Shown piece by piece: positions 6,949 through 16,156 of a stretch of DNA of 51,598 bases. Numbering within the stretch: position 1 is the first letter of the stretch; every line of letters begins with the position of its first letter. The position numbers were made by a program, and so were the translations under genes. The notes below the pieces were generated by a model. That model was not told where the DNA came from. It did no database searches and saw only the letters and a program-made list of their open reading frames with translations. This stretch comes from Myxococcus vastator (GTDB lineage: Bacteria > Myxococcota > Myxococcia > Myxococcales > Myxococcaceae): contig NZ_JAAIYB010000005.1 of assembly GCF_010894475.1 (NCBI RefSeq), positions 1-51,598 on the forward strand, in the 5' to 3' direction.

Positions 6949-8334
6949 ATGCCCATGCTCACGCCGTTGGAGAGTCCCGTTGATGCCCTCTGCTGGGTGG
7001 CGCCGCCCGCGGAGAACCCCGAGCTGACCTCCGAAGACCCGCTCGCGCTCGACTATGTCTCGCAGCAGGTGGGGCTCTGGGGGTTGCCCACGCTGACGAC
7101 GCGCTCCAGCAGGGCCCAGGCCTACGCCATGGTGCTCTATGGATTGCAGCTCGTGGAGCGGGCCATCGAGCACCATTCCTACCCCGCGACGGACGAGGTG
7201 CGGCGCGAGCTCTTCGAGCGCTGGGAGCGCTTCTGGGCCCTGGCCACGCTGGAGTTCCGCGAGGGCCAGCTTCCTCGGGGCGATTGGGATTCCATGCGGG
7301 GCGTGCGAGGTGCCCGCAATGCGTGGCGCTCCGGAGCGTCGAGCCTGCCACTCGACTTCCAGCTCATCTCCCGTCAGCAGGAGCTGGGAAACCTGGGGGC
7401 CTACCTGGCGCCGTTGCGGCGCTCCGGGCTCGTCATCGAGGGTTCCCTGCGGCCGGGCCCGGGCGCGCTGGCCCTCATCGACGCGTTTTGGGACGAGCCC
7501 TCGGAGAACAGACACTGGGGGCGATACGAGGAGTACGCGCTGCAGGCGTTGGACCGGAAGGCGCCGCGCATCGCGCGGACCCATGGGCGACTGACGCTGG
7601 CCCAGGTGGGGCGGTTCAGCCGTCTGACCTCCCTGGTCGAGCGGGAACGCACCGCGCAGCAGCACCGGTTGTTCGAGGCGCTCTTTGTCCACGCACGGGA
7701 CCCGCACTCGTTCGCGATGAGCCAGTTGGTTGAGTCCGCCGCGAAGGCCGGGCTCTCTGCGCCGCGAGACATCCTCGACGCGGCGTTGGCGGGCCGGCTG
7801 GGGCGGCTCTCGGATGAGCTCCTGGCGCTCCTGCTGACGGCGCGCCGCTTCGGTGAGGTGATGCAGGAGCTCGTCGGGGCCTTCGACCGCGTCTATGCCT
7901 GTTTGGATGGCGCCGGCTGGGTCGCTCCCCGCGAGCGCATCGGGCGCGAGGCCCTCGATGCGCGGACACTCGATTCGCTGAAGGGCGCATGCTCGGCGCT
8001 GCTGTCCTCGCCGAGGGTTGGCGAAATCCGGCGCCTGCCCATGCATGGCGCCGCCTTGCTGAGATTGGTCGAGGCGCTGGTGGAGGCGGATTCGCTCGCG
8101 GCGCTCGACCTGCTGCTGGCCTATCACTCCGATGTCCAGCGCGAGCGGCGACGTGGCGAAGGCTGGATTCGCAACGAGGCCGGCAGGCTCGTGCTCGTCG
8201 TCACGTCGTACACCGCGCGTCCGGAGGCGGCGCGCTTCCCGGCGTTCAAGCTGGATGTGGTCCGCACGTTGCTGACGGACCTGGGACGGCTGCCCATGAA
8301 CCGGGAGCTGGATGCCCCGGAAGGTGCCGCATGA
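6949..8334 (+). CDS. unknown protein, first gene of the PLD/SNF2-helicase operon
   Basis: A 461-residue soluble, mostly helical protein with no signal peptide. Near the N-terminus, DPLALDYVSQQVGLWGLP and LTTRSSRAQAYAMVLYGLQLVE form a compact motif. It recalls the opening of DUF6361-like proteins (an L-G-x-x-x-x-x-x-L-x-P-x-x-T-x-x-x-R-A-R-Y pattern), which I remember as partners of PLD nucleases and helicases, but I cannot confirm homology. The remainder is rich in Arg/Glu helices. The stop overlaps the start of the PLD gene (ATGA), so the two are translationally coupled. A possible role is target recognition or regulation in a defence complex. An in-frame ATG at 6955 is an alternative start; neither has a strong ribosome site. 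Confidence 0.6.
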   Translation: MPMLTPLESPVDALCWVAPPAENPELTSEDPLALDYVSQQVGLWGLPTLTTRSSRAQAYAMVLYGLQLVERAIEHHSYPATDEVRRELFERWERFWALATLEFREGQLPRGDWDSMRGVRGARNAWRSGASSLPLDFQLISRQQELGNLGAYLAPLRRSGLVIEGSLRPGPGALALIDAFWDEPSENRHWGRYEEYALQALDRKAPRIARTHGRLTLAQVGRFSRLTSLVERERTAQQHRLFEALFVHARDPHSFAMSQLVESAAKAGLSAPRDILDAALAGRLGRLSDELLALLLTARRFGEVMQELVGAFDRVYACLDGAGWVAPRERIGREALDARTLDSLKGACSALLSSPRVGEIRRLPMHGAALLRLVEALVEADSLAALDLLLAYHSDVQRERRRGEGWIRNEAGRLVLVVTSYTARPEAARFPAFKLDVVRTLLTDLGRLPMNRELDAPEGAA

Positions 8335-10526
8335 TGCTCGAGTCCCGGAGGCTCATCGAGCAGGTCCTCGTCTCCGAGCAGCCCTGCCTGGGGGCCGTCT
8401 TCTGCTCCTACACGTTCGACCCTTCCTACTTCGAGGACCGCATCCTGCGTGCGTTGCTGCGCCTGCAGGGGGACCCGGAGGAGGAGGCTGTCCGCTACCA
8501 CGAGGAGGCCCGCGCGGCGCTTCGCGAGACACCGGTGGCCTGCTTCGTCGACGCCCATGTCCGCCGGGGGGGCCGTCGCCTGCCGTATGACCTCCAGCTC
8601 ATCCGGGAGCGGACGTTCCACCCGAAGGTCATCCTGGTGCTGTACGACGAGGAGGCGCGCGTCGCCGTGGGCTCGGGCAACGCCACCAGGCCGGGCCACG
8701 AGCAGAACGCCGAGCTCTTCTTCACGCGCACGTTGCGCTACGACGTCCCCGTCGACGCCGCGTTCCTCCGAGCGGTGGACGGGTTCCTCCGGAGCTGCGC
8801 GGCGCTCGCGACCCACCCGGGGACCCAGTTGACGCTGGTCCGCTCCGCGCTCGTGTCGAGAATCTCCGGCACGCCGTCCCCCAGCGGCCACGCGCCGACG
8901 GAGGCGCTCTTCGTGGACACGTTCAGCGCGTCCATGCTCGACCAGCTGCGCGAGGCGCTCCCCGAGGATGCGCGAGTCACTCGCGTGGGCATCCTGTCCC
9001 CGTTCTTCGAACAGGATGACCTCGACATCGCGAATGACACGAAGGGGCTTTCGTCGGTGCTCTCCAAGCTGCTCGCGCTTCGCCCCGGGAGTCCGCCTCC
9101 GCTGGACCTTGGCGTGCCCTGGGAGGACGCACCCCTTGCCCCTCCCATTCGCGGGGCACTGCCCGTGCTCGCGGAGGGCGAAGGGCGGCTGTGGGCCTCG
9201 CGCTATCGCGAGGAGGTCGACGGCGAGCGCATCGAGCGCCTGGCGTACTTCGGGCTCAAGCGCGTCACGGCGAAACGCGTGGAGGTCCAGCTCGGCTCCG
9301 GGCGGCCCGGGCGGCACGAGCGCGAGGCGTTCGAGCATGAAATCGCCGAGGGGCGAATGTGGCCCGTGGAGCCCCCGACGGTCCATGCGCCGAGGCGAAT
9401 CCTCGAGCGCATCGTCCGCGAGCACGAGGTCCACCTCTGGCTCCATCCGACGGCGACGCTGACACCCTCCGGGCGCGCGAGCCGCCGCCCCCTGCATGCC
9501 AAGCTCTTCCTTCTCACGGTGACGAGCGCGGGCAGGACGCTGACCTATGCGCTCGTCGGGTCCGCCAACGCCTCTGACGCCGCGCTCTCGTCTGGGGTGG
9601 AGCAGGGGGGCAATGTCGAGGCGGGCGTCCTGCTCTGCCTGGACGGAGAGGTGCGCCTGCCGGAGCTGCTGCCTTCGCTGGTGTGCGCCCCCTTCGAGTC
9701 GGCGCGCTTCGAGGAGCGCGAGGCGCCCGCGGCCGACATCGACTTCTCGGCGTGGCTCGAGGACGTCGTCCATGACGCGGCCGCCCGCACGTTGACCGTC
9801 ACCTGGAGTCAGCACGGGCCAGCAGGCCTGGGGGCCTGGTCCTGGTGGTACCTGGACCGGGAGCTCGCGAAGGGCGTGGGGCCGGGCGCGGCTCCGGTGG
9901 TGCTCCCCGACTTCGACCTGGCCGCGGCGGGCGCCGAGCTGGAGGTCCGCGCGGCGGGGCGGAAGTGGCTGGTTCCCATCCGCGTCGCGGACCTCGCGAT
10001 GCTGCCCACGAGTGCCCACCTGGCGGGACTGGGCGTCCGGGAGTTGCTGGCGCTGCTGGGCCGGCGCGTGGGCGCGGAGCGGCTGTCGACCCTGCGCGAA
10101 CAGCGAGGCGTGGCGGGGGTCGACTCCGTCCTGGACACGGTGTTTGGCGAGGGCTTTGGCCCCACGGATGTCTTCAAGGCCTGGTGGGGGCTGAAGGAGG
10201 ACCTGCTCGCCGCGACGACGGTCTCCGCGTTCCGTTATCGGCTGCTGGGACCGACGGGGGCCCGGACGCTCTGGGAGCGCCTGCGCGACCTGCCTCGGGA
10301 TTCCGTGTCCGATGACGAGATCTGGGTCTACGGCTGCGAGCTGCTGCGCGAGCTGGAGCAGTTCGTGTTGCCAGAGAGCGCCGACCTGGAGTCGAAGCAG
10401 GCGCTGCTCGCGGAGCTGCGGACCCTGCTGCGCGCGGACCTGACGCGGTTGCGGCCGCGAGGTGCCGGGTGGCTGGACGGTGTGGTGCGGTTCTACGGGC
10501 TTGAGGGCACCCATGGAAAGACGTGA
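8331..10526 (+). CDS. PLD-like nuclease-fold protein
   Basis: A 731-residue protein with two half-sites typical of the phospholipase D superfamily. The first is HPK (97-99) followed by GSGN (114-117). The second is HAK (389-391) followed by GSANAS (410-415). H-x-K plus G-S-x-N is the catalytic core of PLD-type nucleases such as Nuc and BfiI. The Asp of the classical HxKxxxxD motif is not at its usual spacing in either half. The C-terminal 300 residues hold no motif I recognise. The start is ATG 8331, which overlaps the previous stop by 4 nt. The 3' end overlaps the helicase gene by 14 nt. The context suggests cleavage of foreign DNA or RNA together with the helicase. Confidence 0.75.
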   Translation: MMLESRRLIEQVLVSEQPCLGAVFCSYTFDPSYFEDRILRALLRLQGDPEEEAVRYHEEARAALRETPVACFVDAHVRRGGRRLPYDLQLIRERTFHPKVILVLYDEEARVAVGSGNATRPGHEQNAELFFTRTLRYDVPVDAAFLRAVDGFLRSCAALATHPGTQLTLVRSALVSRISGTPSPSGHAPTEALFVDTFSASMLDQLREALPEDARVTRVGILSPFFEQDDLDIANDTKGLSSVLSKLLALRPGSPPPLDLGVPWEDAPLAPPIRGALPVLAEGEGRLWASRYREEVDGERIERLAYFGLKRVTAKRVEVQLGSGRPGRHEREAFEHEIAEGRMWPVEPPTVHAPRRILERIVREHEVHLWLHPTATLTPSGRASRRPLHAKLFLLTVTSAGRTLTYALVGSANASDAALSSGVEQGGNVEAGVLLCLDGEVRLPELLPSLVCAPFESARFEEREAPAADIDFSAWLEDVVHDAAARTLTVTWSQHGPAGLGAWSWWYLDRELAKGVGPGAAPVVLPDFDLAAAGAELEVRAAGRKWLVPIRVADLAMLPTSAHLAGLGVRELLALLGRRVGAERLSTLREQRGVAGVDSVLDTVFGEGFGPTDVFKAWWGLKEDLLAATTVSAFRYRLLGPTGARTLWERLRDLPRDSVSDDEIWVYGCELLRELEQFVLPESADLESKQALLAELRTLLRADLTRLRPRGAGWLDGVVRFYGLEGTHGKT

Positions 10527-13446
10527 GCGGACCTGGCTGCGGGGCTTCCTTCGCCTGGATGCAAGGGCCGACTCAACGGTGCCCTTGCGCGACATCGAGC
10601 GACAGGAGGACACCGTCCTCCGTGCGCTGGAGCTGTTCGACGACCAGCCAGGCGTCGTGCTCGCGGACGAAGTGGGGATGGGGAAGACGTATGAGGCGCT
10701 CGGCGTCCTGGCGGCCCGGCTGCATCTGATGCCGGAGGCCCGAGCGCTGATTCTCACCCCGGGGCCCGACCTCAATATGAAGTGGGCCAAGGAGCTGCGT
10801 GCCTTCAGTGACGTCAGCCGCCCCATGTACCGGGGCTTCGCCGGGCAGTCCAAGGCCGCGAGTACCCTGGCCGAGCTCGTCGCGACCGCCCGCGAGACGC
10901 GAATCACCATCGCGCCCGTGAACATCTTCGCGGGCAGTCGCTCCCTGGCGGACCAGGCCTGGCTGCTGTCGTTGTGGGCGGATGCACAGGGCCTCGCTGG
11001 CAATCAGGTGGCGGCCATCTTCCGTCGCTACCGGGAGGGCGCGGTGGCGCGTGTGGACATCGAGCAGCAGCCGTTCCTCGATACCTTCGAGTGGTCGGTC
11101 ATCAGGCCCCATGTCCGGACGACGCTGAGACGGCACAAACAGGGGGCGGGAGACGGCTCACTCGACGCGCTCTGGGCGCGCGAGGCCTACGACGGCTTCG
11201 CGAACCAGCGGCGGGTTGATGACGCGCTGATGGACCTGCGCTTCCGCCTGGTGGGGCAGCTCATCCCGGACTTCGACCTGCTCATCGTCGACGAGGCCCA
11301 CAAGCTGAAGAACGTGGACTCCGTGCGGGCCACCGGGGTGCGCACCATCTTCGAGGGGCGCTTCGACAAGGCCTTGTTCCTCACCGCCACGCCGTTCCAG
11401 CTCGCCGTCGACGAGCTGAAGCAGGTGCTCTCACTCTTTGCCCTGGCCCGGTCCGCGCCTGCCGACCTGCTGGAGCAGGCCCAGCGCTTGTTGGACGACG
11501 TGGGGGACTACAAGCAGGCCTATGGCGAACTCGAGCGTGTCTGGTCGCAGGCGGACGAGGCCGCCATCTCGGACTTCGGCGCGTTGTTCGCCAGGGACCC
11601 CCGGCTCGAGGAGGAGCCGGCGGATGCCTCGCTGCGGGCGGTGGTGCTGTGCGCGCGCCGGCTCTTGGCCCTGAAGTCGGAGCGCATCGAGCCAGGCTTC
11701 CGGCGATGGATGATTCGGAGCCTCCGGGAGGACAAGCGCGTCTACCGCAGGAGCCACCGCCCCAGGCTGCGCGCCCAGGGAGGGGAGGGCGTTCCCTTCA
11801 TGCTCTACGAGCGGTTCATCGCGGAGCTCTTCCGGGAAAAGAGCCGCACCCACAAGGCGGCGGTGCAGATCAACATGGTCTCTTCCTATGGGGCCGCGCG
11901 TGAGGGGGCGCTGCTCTCCGGTGAGCGACAGGCCTTGCCCGGCGGTGACGCCGAGGCCTACCGCGGGCTCTTGCGGAGCGTGTTGGGGGCGCTGAGCGGG
12001 GAGCAGGGAGGCCACCCGAAGGTGGACCACGTCGTGCGGGACGCGCTGGAGGCCGTCGCCCGCGACGAGAAGACGCTCATCTTCTGCGCCCGCATCGAGA
12101 CGCTCCACGAGCTGAAGCGGAGAATCGAGGCGGAGTGGGAGAAGCTGCTGCTGGAGCGATGGAGAAAGGTGTTTCCGGCCGCGAGCCACGGCGACATCTT
12201 CGAGCACGAGGTGGACGGCAAGCGGGTGGACGGGCATCACTCGCGCCTGAGAGACCGGTTCGGCCGCGCCCAGGATGCGCTCTACCTCGCGCTGCGGGAG
12301 CGGTACGTCGGCACGTTGTTGGAGGGCATGTCGGTGGAGGGGGCCCACCTCGAGCGCGTCATCGCGCGGGCGAACGAGCTGCTGCGCCAGCAACGCGTCT
12401 CGAAGACGCAAGCGGAGCGGATGGACTGGTCCCTGGTCAAGCGCTGTGTCGAGCAGGCCGTGGCCCTCTTCGTGCGAGACGGCGTGTTGGCGGGGGATGT
12501 CGACCCGGAGGTGCTGCGGCGCCTGACGGACGCGCGCTTCGTGGCGCTCGGCTTCGACCTGGTCGCCGACGACGTCGAGGACTCCGCCGAGGGAGACAGG
12601 ACGCCGTCCTGGTCGATTGGCGCCGGGGACGCGGCGCTCGTGCTTCGCCGCGAGCACCTCTGGTCCTATCTCAAGGCACCCTTGCTCGAGGTGCCTCCCG
12701 AGCTGCGGGTCCGCACCGTCGAGCGGCTCGCCAGCTACCTCGTCGCGCGCAACGTCCCGTTCCTCCCGGACCTGCTGGCCTTCGCCAGGGAGCAGGGCGT
12801 TGACGTGGAGGCGGTGGAGTCCCGGGCGCTGTCGCCAGTGGTGGACCGCTTCTGGACCACGCCTCGGGGACGGCCGTGGTTCGAGTTGCTGAAGCGCTTC
12901 CTGGCCTATGCGGGGAAGCTCGACGAGGAGCGGCGGCGAGAGGTGCTCGATGACGCTGTTCGCGCGGGTGCGCTTGTCCGTCACACCGTGGAGGGTGTGA
13001 GCCGGGAGCGGCTCCGTGAGGCGTTCAACACGCCCCTGTACCCGATGGTGCTCGTGGCCAACGAGGTCATGCAAGAGGGGCTGGACCTGCATCACCACTG
13101 CCGCCGGGTGGTTCACCACGACCTGGCGTGGAACCCCGCGCAGCTCGAGCAGCGCGTGGGGCGCGTCGACCGGCTGGGCTCGCTCGTCCAGCGGCTGCGG
13201 GCGCGACAGCCGGACACCACCCTGGACGTTCACCTGCCGTTGATTGCCAACACCATCGACGAGCGTCTTGAGCGAACAGTCCGGCTGCGGGAGCGGTGGC
13301 TGGAGTTCCTCCTGGGCTCGGCGCCTCGCATCGAGGAATACGGCCTGGCGGACGAGCCACCGAAGCCGTTGCCTGAGGCCTTCGCGCAGGCGCTCCGCGT
13401 GGAGCTGGGGCCCGTCGCGAAGGCGCGTCCTCCAGGCGCGGGCTGA
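10513..13446 (+). CDS. SNF2-type superfamily 2 helicase/translocase
   Basis: A 977-residue SF2 ATPase. Motif I is ADEVGMGKT (51-59, Lys58), motif II is LLIVDEAHKLKN (DEAH at 260-263), motif III is LFLTATPFQ (around 287-295), motif V is QEGLDLHHHCRRVVHHD (around 855) and motif VI is QRVGRVDRLG (around 880). The DExGxGKT walker box and the late HHDLAWNPAQLEQRVGR segment are typical of SNF2/RapA-like translocases. A long insertion (about 300-800) separates the two RecA-like lobes. The gene starts inside the PLD gene (14-nt overlap), so the products are likely made together. SNF2-type motors paired with PLD nucleases recur in bacterial defence systems such as DISARM; this locus lacks the other DISARM genes. 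Confidence 0.85.
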   Translation: MERRERTWLRGFLRLDARADSTVPLRDIERQEDTVLRALELFDDQPGVVLADEVGMGKTYEALGVLAARLHLMPEARALILTPGPDLNMKWAKELRAFSDVSRPMYRGFAGQSKAASTLAELVATARETRITIAPVNIFAGSRSLADQAWLLSLWADAQGLAGNQVAAIFRRYREGAVARVDIEQQPFLDTFEWSVIRPHVRTTLRRHKQGAGDGSLDALWAREAYDGFANQRRVDDALMDLRFRLVGQLIPDFDLLIVDEAHKLKNVDSVRATGVRTIFEGRFDKALFLTATPFQLAVDELKQVLSLFALARSAPADLLEQAQRLLDDVGDYKQAYGELERVWSQADEAAISDFGALFARDPRLEEEPADASLRAVVLCARRLLALKSERIEPGFRRWMIRSLREDKRVYRRSHRPRLRAQGGEGVPFMLYERFIAELFREKSRTHKAAVQINMVSSYGAAREGALLSGERQALPGGDAEAYRGLLRSVLGALSGEQGGHPKVDHVVRDALEAVARDEKTLIFCARIETLHELKRRIEAEWEKLLLERWRKVFPAASHGDIFEHEVDGKRVDGHHSRLRDRFGRAQDALYLALRERYVGTLLEGMSVEGAHLERVIARANELLRQQRVSKTQAERMDWSLVKRCVEQAVALFVRDGVLAGDVDPEVLRRLTDARFVALGFDLVADDVEDSAEGDRTPSWSIGAGDAALVLRREHLWSYLKAPLLEVPPELRVRTVERLASYLVARNVPFLPDLLAFAREQGVDVEAVESRALSPVVDRFWTTPRGRPWFELLKRFLAYAGKLDEERRREVLDDAVRAGALVRHTVEGVSRERLREAFNTPLYPMVLVANEVMQEGLDLHHHCRRVVHHDLAWNPAQLEQRVGRVDRLGSLVQRLRARQPDTTLDVHLPLIANTIDERLERTVRLRERWLEFLLGSAPRIEEYGLADEPPKPLPEAFAQALRVELGPVAKARPPGAG

Positions 13447-13474
13447 TTCAAGGCGGAGCCTTTCCCGTGTACGC

Positions 13475-13500
13475 CGCGAGGGCCTGCCGGAGCCCTCGCG
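13475..13500. terminator. hairpin between convergent genes
   Basis: A perfect 9-bp stem, CGCGAGGGC / GCCCTCGCG, encloses an 8-nt loop. It lies between the helicase stop (13446) and the protease stop (13510), which converge. The stem works on both strands, so it may be a two-way terminator. No T-run follows on the plus strand. Confidence 0.55.
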
Positions 13501-13509
13501 CGCGCCCCC

Positions 13510-14427
13510 CTACCTGACGGTGCTGAGGTTCCTGATCTGCGTGTTGATCCACGGGATGTAATTGGAGACCCGCGCATAGACGCCGGGCAGCCCCGGCCTC
13601 GCGCAGCCCAGGCCAAAGCTCACGATTCCCTGGAGCACGTACCCTTGGGGACCCGGTACGACGAGCGGCCCTCCGCTGTCCCCTTGGCATGCGTCCTTGC
13701 CTCCTGCTGTGTACCCAGCCCCGAGCATCGCCGACTCGTTGATGGTGATTTCATGGCGGTGGTAGCTATTGGCCACGGACCGATGATTGAGGGTGGGGAC
13801 GTTCACCTGCATCAAGAGAGGGGAGGCATTCCCGGTCTCCCGTGTCAGGCCCCAGCCCGCGACAGTCGTTACCGTGTTGTCTGGAACCCGCTCCCCGCTG
13901 GCAGGGAGGCAGACAGGTGCGCGTTTGCCTCCAGAGGCGTACTTCGGGGCCTGACTGGGGCGCATGGTGGATGACTGGCCGCAGGCACCGGCAACGGCCT
14001 GGTTGAACTTGATGGGCTGTTCGAGCTTGAGAACGGCGATGTCGTTCATCGTCGTGTCTGGATTGTACTGCGGGTGATAGACCGCCCTCACCACCCGGAC
14101 CGTGACTTGTCCCGTGCTGGGCCGGTCCAGGTCATGAGCCCCCGCGACCGCGGTGGCGGCGGACAGCCCGTCGTAGACACAATGGGCAGCGGTGAGAACG
14201 ATATCGCTCTCTTCCTTGGCGCCGACCCGCACGAGGGCACCACCACAGAAGTGGCTGTTGTATTGCTGCAAGCTGACAATCCAGGGGTGGGAGTGAGGCC
14301 GAGCCTCGATTCCTCCCACAATCTCCTGGTCCAGGCGGCCGACCGCATCGACGGGGTCCCGCTCCAGCTCCGGACCACCGCACCCCAGAAGAGCCACCGT
14401 GACGACCACTCCGCTCATGAATCGCAA
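13510..14427 (-). CDS. trypsin-like serine protease, predicted lipoprotein (TTG start)
   Basis: A 305-residue S1A (chymotrypsin-fold) protease. The N-terminus is a lipoprotein signal, with lipobox LLGC at residues 13-16. IVGG (36-39) is the activation site. The triad is His82 (LTAAHC), Asp129 (MNDIAVL) and Ser251 (GDSGGP). Asp245, six residues before the Ser, sits in the S1 pocket and predicts cleavage after Lys/Arg. I prefer TTG 14427 because GGAGG lies 5 nt upstream and the start gives a short, charged n-region. ATG 14418 (GGAGG 14 nt away) is the alternative. The product probably acts at the cell surface in predation or nutrition. It is transcribed divergently from a lipoprotein glucanase. 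Confidence 0.85.
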   Translation of the reverse strand: MRFMSGVVVTVALLGCGGPELERDPVDAVGRLDQEIVGGIEARPHSHPWIVSLQQYNSHFCGGALVRVGAKEESDIVLTAAHCVYDGLSAATAVAGAHDLDRPSTGQVTVRVVRAVYHPQYNPDTTMNDIAVLKLEQPIKFNQAVAGACGQSSTMRPSQAPKYASGGKRAPVCLPASGERVPDNTVTTVAGWGLTRETGNASPLLMQVNVPTLNHRSVANSYHRHEITINESAMLGAGYTAGGKDACQGDSGGPLVVPGPQGYVLQGIVSFGLGCARPGLPGVYARVSNYIPWINTQIRNLSTVR

Positions 14428-14610
14428 TGCATCCTCCGCTTCAAGTGCGGAGGGCATCAGCAAGTCACGTGCCGGGTGGCTGCCCAACCGGGTCAAGGCC
14501 TTATCCGCGCGACAGCAGGCCTGGCGCGCGTCATGACACGTCAAGTGGAGGTGCTTGACGCGTCAGTCGCGCCGTCTTGAAGAGCGTGGGGCGGGATAGG
14601 ATGCCGCGCC

Positions 14611-15525
14611 ATGGGAATGAACATCATCGGCGGCTTCATCGTGGCGCTCGCCGCGCTCGTCGTGGGATGCAGCGGGGATGCGCCGGAGCCAGGTCTGACG
14701 CCGGATGCTGGCACCGAGTTGCCCGACGCCGGCGTCACCACGACGAAGAGCGCGAAGCGGGGAATCGCCTTCGACCTCTCGACGCCCGAGGACCTGGCGG
14801 CCGTCGCTCCCGGCGTGAGCTGGTGGTACAACTGGAGCCCCACGCCGCATCCGGGCGTGCCCGCGGATTTCCAGACGCGCTACGGCATGGACTTCATTCC
14901 CATGCTCTGGAACGGGAACTTCGACGCGGCGCGGATTGAGTCCATCCTCCGGGCGAACCCGCGCATCCAGTACCTGCTGCTCCTCAATGAGCCCAACCTC
15001 ACCGACCAGGCCAACATGTCGCCGCAGGCCGCGGCGGAGTTGTGGCCACGGTATGAGCGTGTCGCCCAGAACACCGGCGTGAAGCTGGTGGGGCCGGCGA
15101 TGAACTGGGGCACCATGCCGGGCCATGGCGACCCTGTCGTCTGGCTGGACGCCTTCTATGCCGCCTATCGCGCCGCCAACGGGAACCGCGACCCGCACAT
15201 CGATTACCTCGGGTTCCACTGGTACGACTATGGCCTGGAGTACCACCTGGACCGGCTCACGAAGTACGGCAAGCCGTTCTGGGTCACCGAGTTCGCCAAC
15301 TGCCACAGCCAGCCGGATGGCGCGCAGATTGACTCGGTCGCCAAGCAGCGGGTGCAGATGACGGAGATGGTGGCCGTCTGCGAGCGGCGCGAGGACGTGT
15401 TCCGCTACGCGTGGTTCACGGGGCGGTGGACGAACGACCCGTGCTTCGCGAGCCTGCTCGGCGCCGCGGGCACGTTGACCGAATTGGGTGAGCACTATCT
15501 GTCACTGCCCACTCGCGCGCCGTAG
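14611..15525 (+). CDS. glycoside hydrolase family 128-like lipoprotein (beta-1,3-glucanase type)
   Basis: A 304-residue lipoprotein with signal and lipobox VVGC (17-20), followed by a Pro/Asp/Thr-rich linker to about residue 47. The catalytic region begins RGIAFDL and contains SWWYNWS, LLLNEPNL (acid/base Glu127), DYLGFHWYDY and FWVTEFANC (nucleophile Glu227). This is the layout of the Asl1-like/GH128 TIM barrel, which hydrolyses beta-1,3-glucans. In a predatory soil bacterium the likely target is the fungal or oomycete cell wall. It reads divergently from the protease lipoprotein gene, so the pair may share regulation from the 183-nt gap between them. Confidence 0.85.
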   Translation: MGMNIIGGFIVALAALVVGCSGDAPEPGLTPDAGTELPDAGVTTTKSAKRGIAFDLSTPEDLAAVAPGVSWWYNWSPTPHPGVPADFQTRYGMDFIPMLWNGNFDAARIESILRANPRIQYLLLLNEPNLTDQANMSPQAAAELWPRYERVAQNTGVKLVGPAMNWGTMPGHGDPVVWLDAFYAAYRAANGNRDPHIDYLGFHWYDYGLEYHLDRLTKYGKPFWVTEFANCHSQPDGAQIDSVAKQRVQMTEMVAVCERREDVFRYAWFTGRWTNDPCFASLLGAAGTLTELGEHYLSLPTRAP

Positions 15526-15578
15526 GGTCGCGTTCGGGGTTGTTCCGCGCCCATCGAGGGGAGAGAGTGGGCGCCGCG

Positions 15579-16136
15579 ATGACGGACTCCCCTGATGCGT
15601 TCCTGCTCGGCATGTTCCAGAAGTCGGGCCTGGCCTGCGGCTCCGTGGACGAGGCCTGGCAGCGCTCCGAGTATCTCTATCCCTTGCTGGGCTGGCTGAC
15701 GGCGCGGTTTCCCGAGCCCACGGCCTTTCAGGTCTGCGCGGAGTGGCTGCGGCAGGCCGCGGCGCGCGTCGAGGGCGGTGCCGCCGCCGCGGACCTCTTC
15801 GCCCAGGCCCGCGGTGCGGCGCCGCGCCAGGGGCACGTCATCGCGGGGAGGCTGGGGGACCTGCGCAACGCGTCCATCCTCGAACAGAAGCCCGCCGTCG
15901 CCGCGTTCGCGGACGCCGCCAGCCACCTGTGTGAAGTCTGGGCCGCGGTGACGACGAACGAAGCGGACGCGGAGACGAATCCCTGGGCCCGCGCCAAGGC
16001 AGCCGCGGGCGCCATGGTGACGGCCCTGTTGGAGCAGCGAGGAGAGGCCGCGGAGGACCCGGCGGCGAAGGCGCGGGCGCGTGTCGAGCTCACCGAACTC
16101 CTGCGCACGGCCCGGGCCGCCATCATCGCCCGCTGA
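15579..16136 (+). CDS. unknown helical protein
   Basis: A 185-residue protein with no recognisable family. It begins MTDSPDAFLLGMFQKSG, is mostly alpha-helical and Ala-rich, and has no signal peptide or membrane span. GGGGAGA lies 12-15 nt upstream of ATG 15579; GTG 15567 is an alternative directly after that site. Strong GC bias at third positions supports coding. The gene lies 53 nt after the glucanase gene on the same strand, but the product looks cytoplasmic. No function is proposed. Confidence 0.6.
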   Translation: MTDSPDAFLLGMFQKSGLACGSVDEAWQRSEYLYPLLGWLTARFPEPTAFQVCAEWLRQAAARVEGGAAAADLFAQARGAAPRQGHVIAGRLGDLRNASILEQKPAVAAFADAASHLCEVWAAVTTNEADAETNPWARAKAAAGAMVTALLEQRGEAAEDPAAKARARVELTELLRTARAAIIAR

Positions 16137-16156
16137 GGCAGCCGTCAACCCGGCGG

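Noticed and set aside
8124-11003. A 959-codon minus-strand frame across the PLD and helicase genes
   Set aside because: Arg/Gln/Pro-rich, no motifs, and it overlaps two genes with intact catalytic motifs. It is a by-product of high GC content.
6949-13446. DISARM or 7-deazaguanine (Dpd) system
   Set aside because: No methylase, DrmA, DrmB or DpdA-type gene lies next to the PLD and helicase genes.
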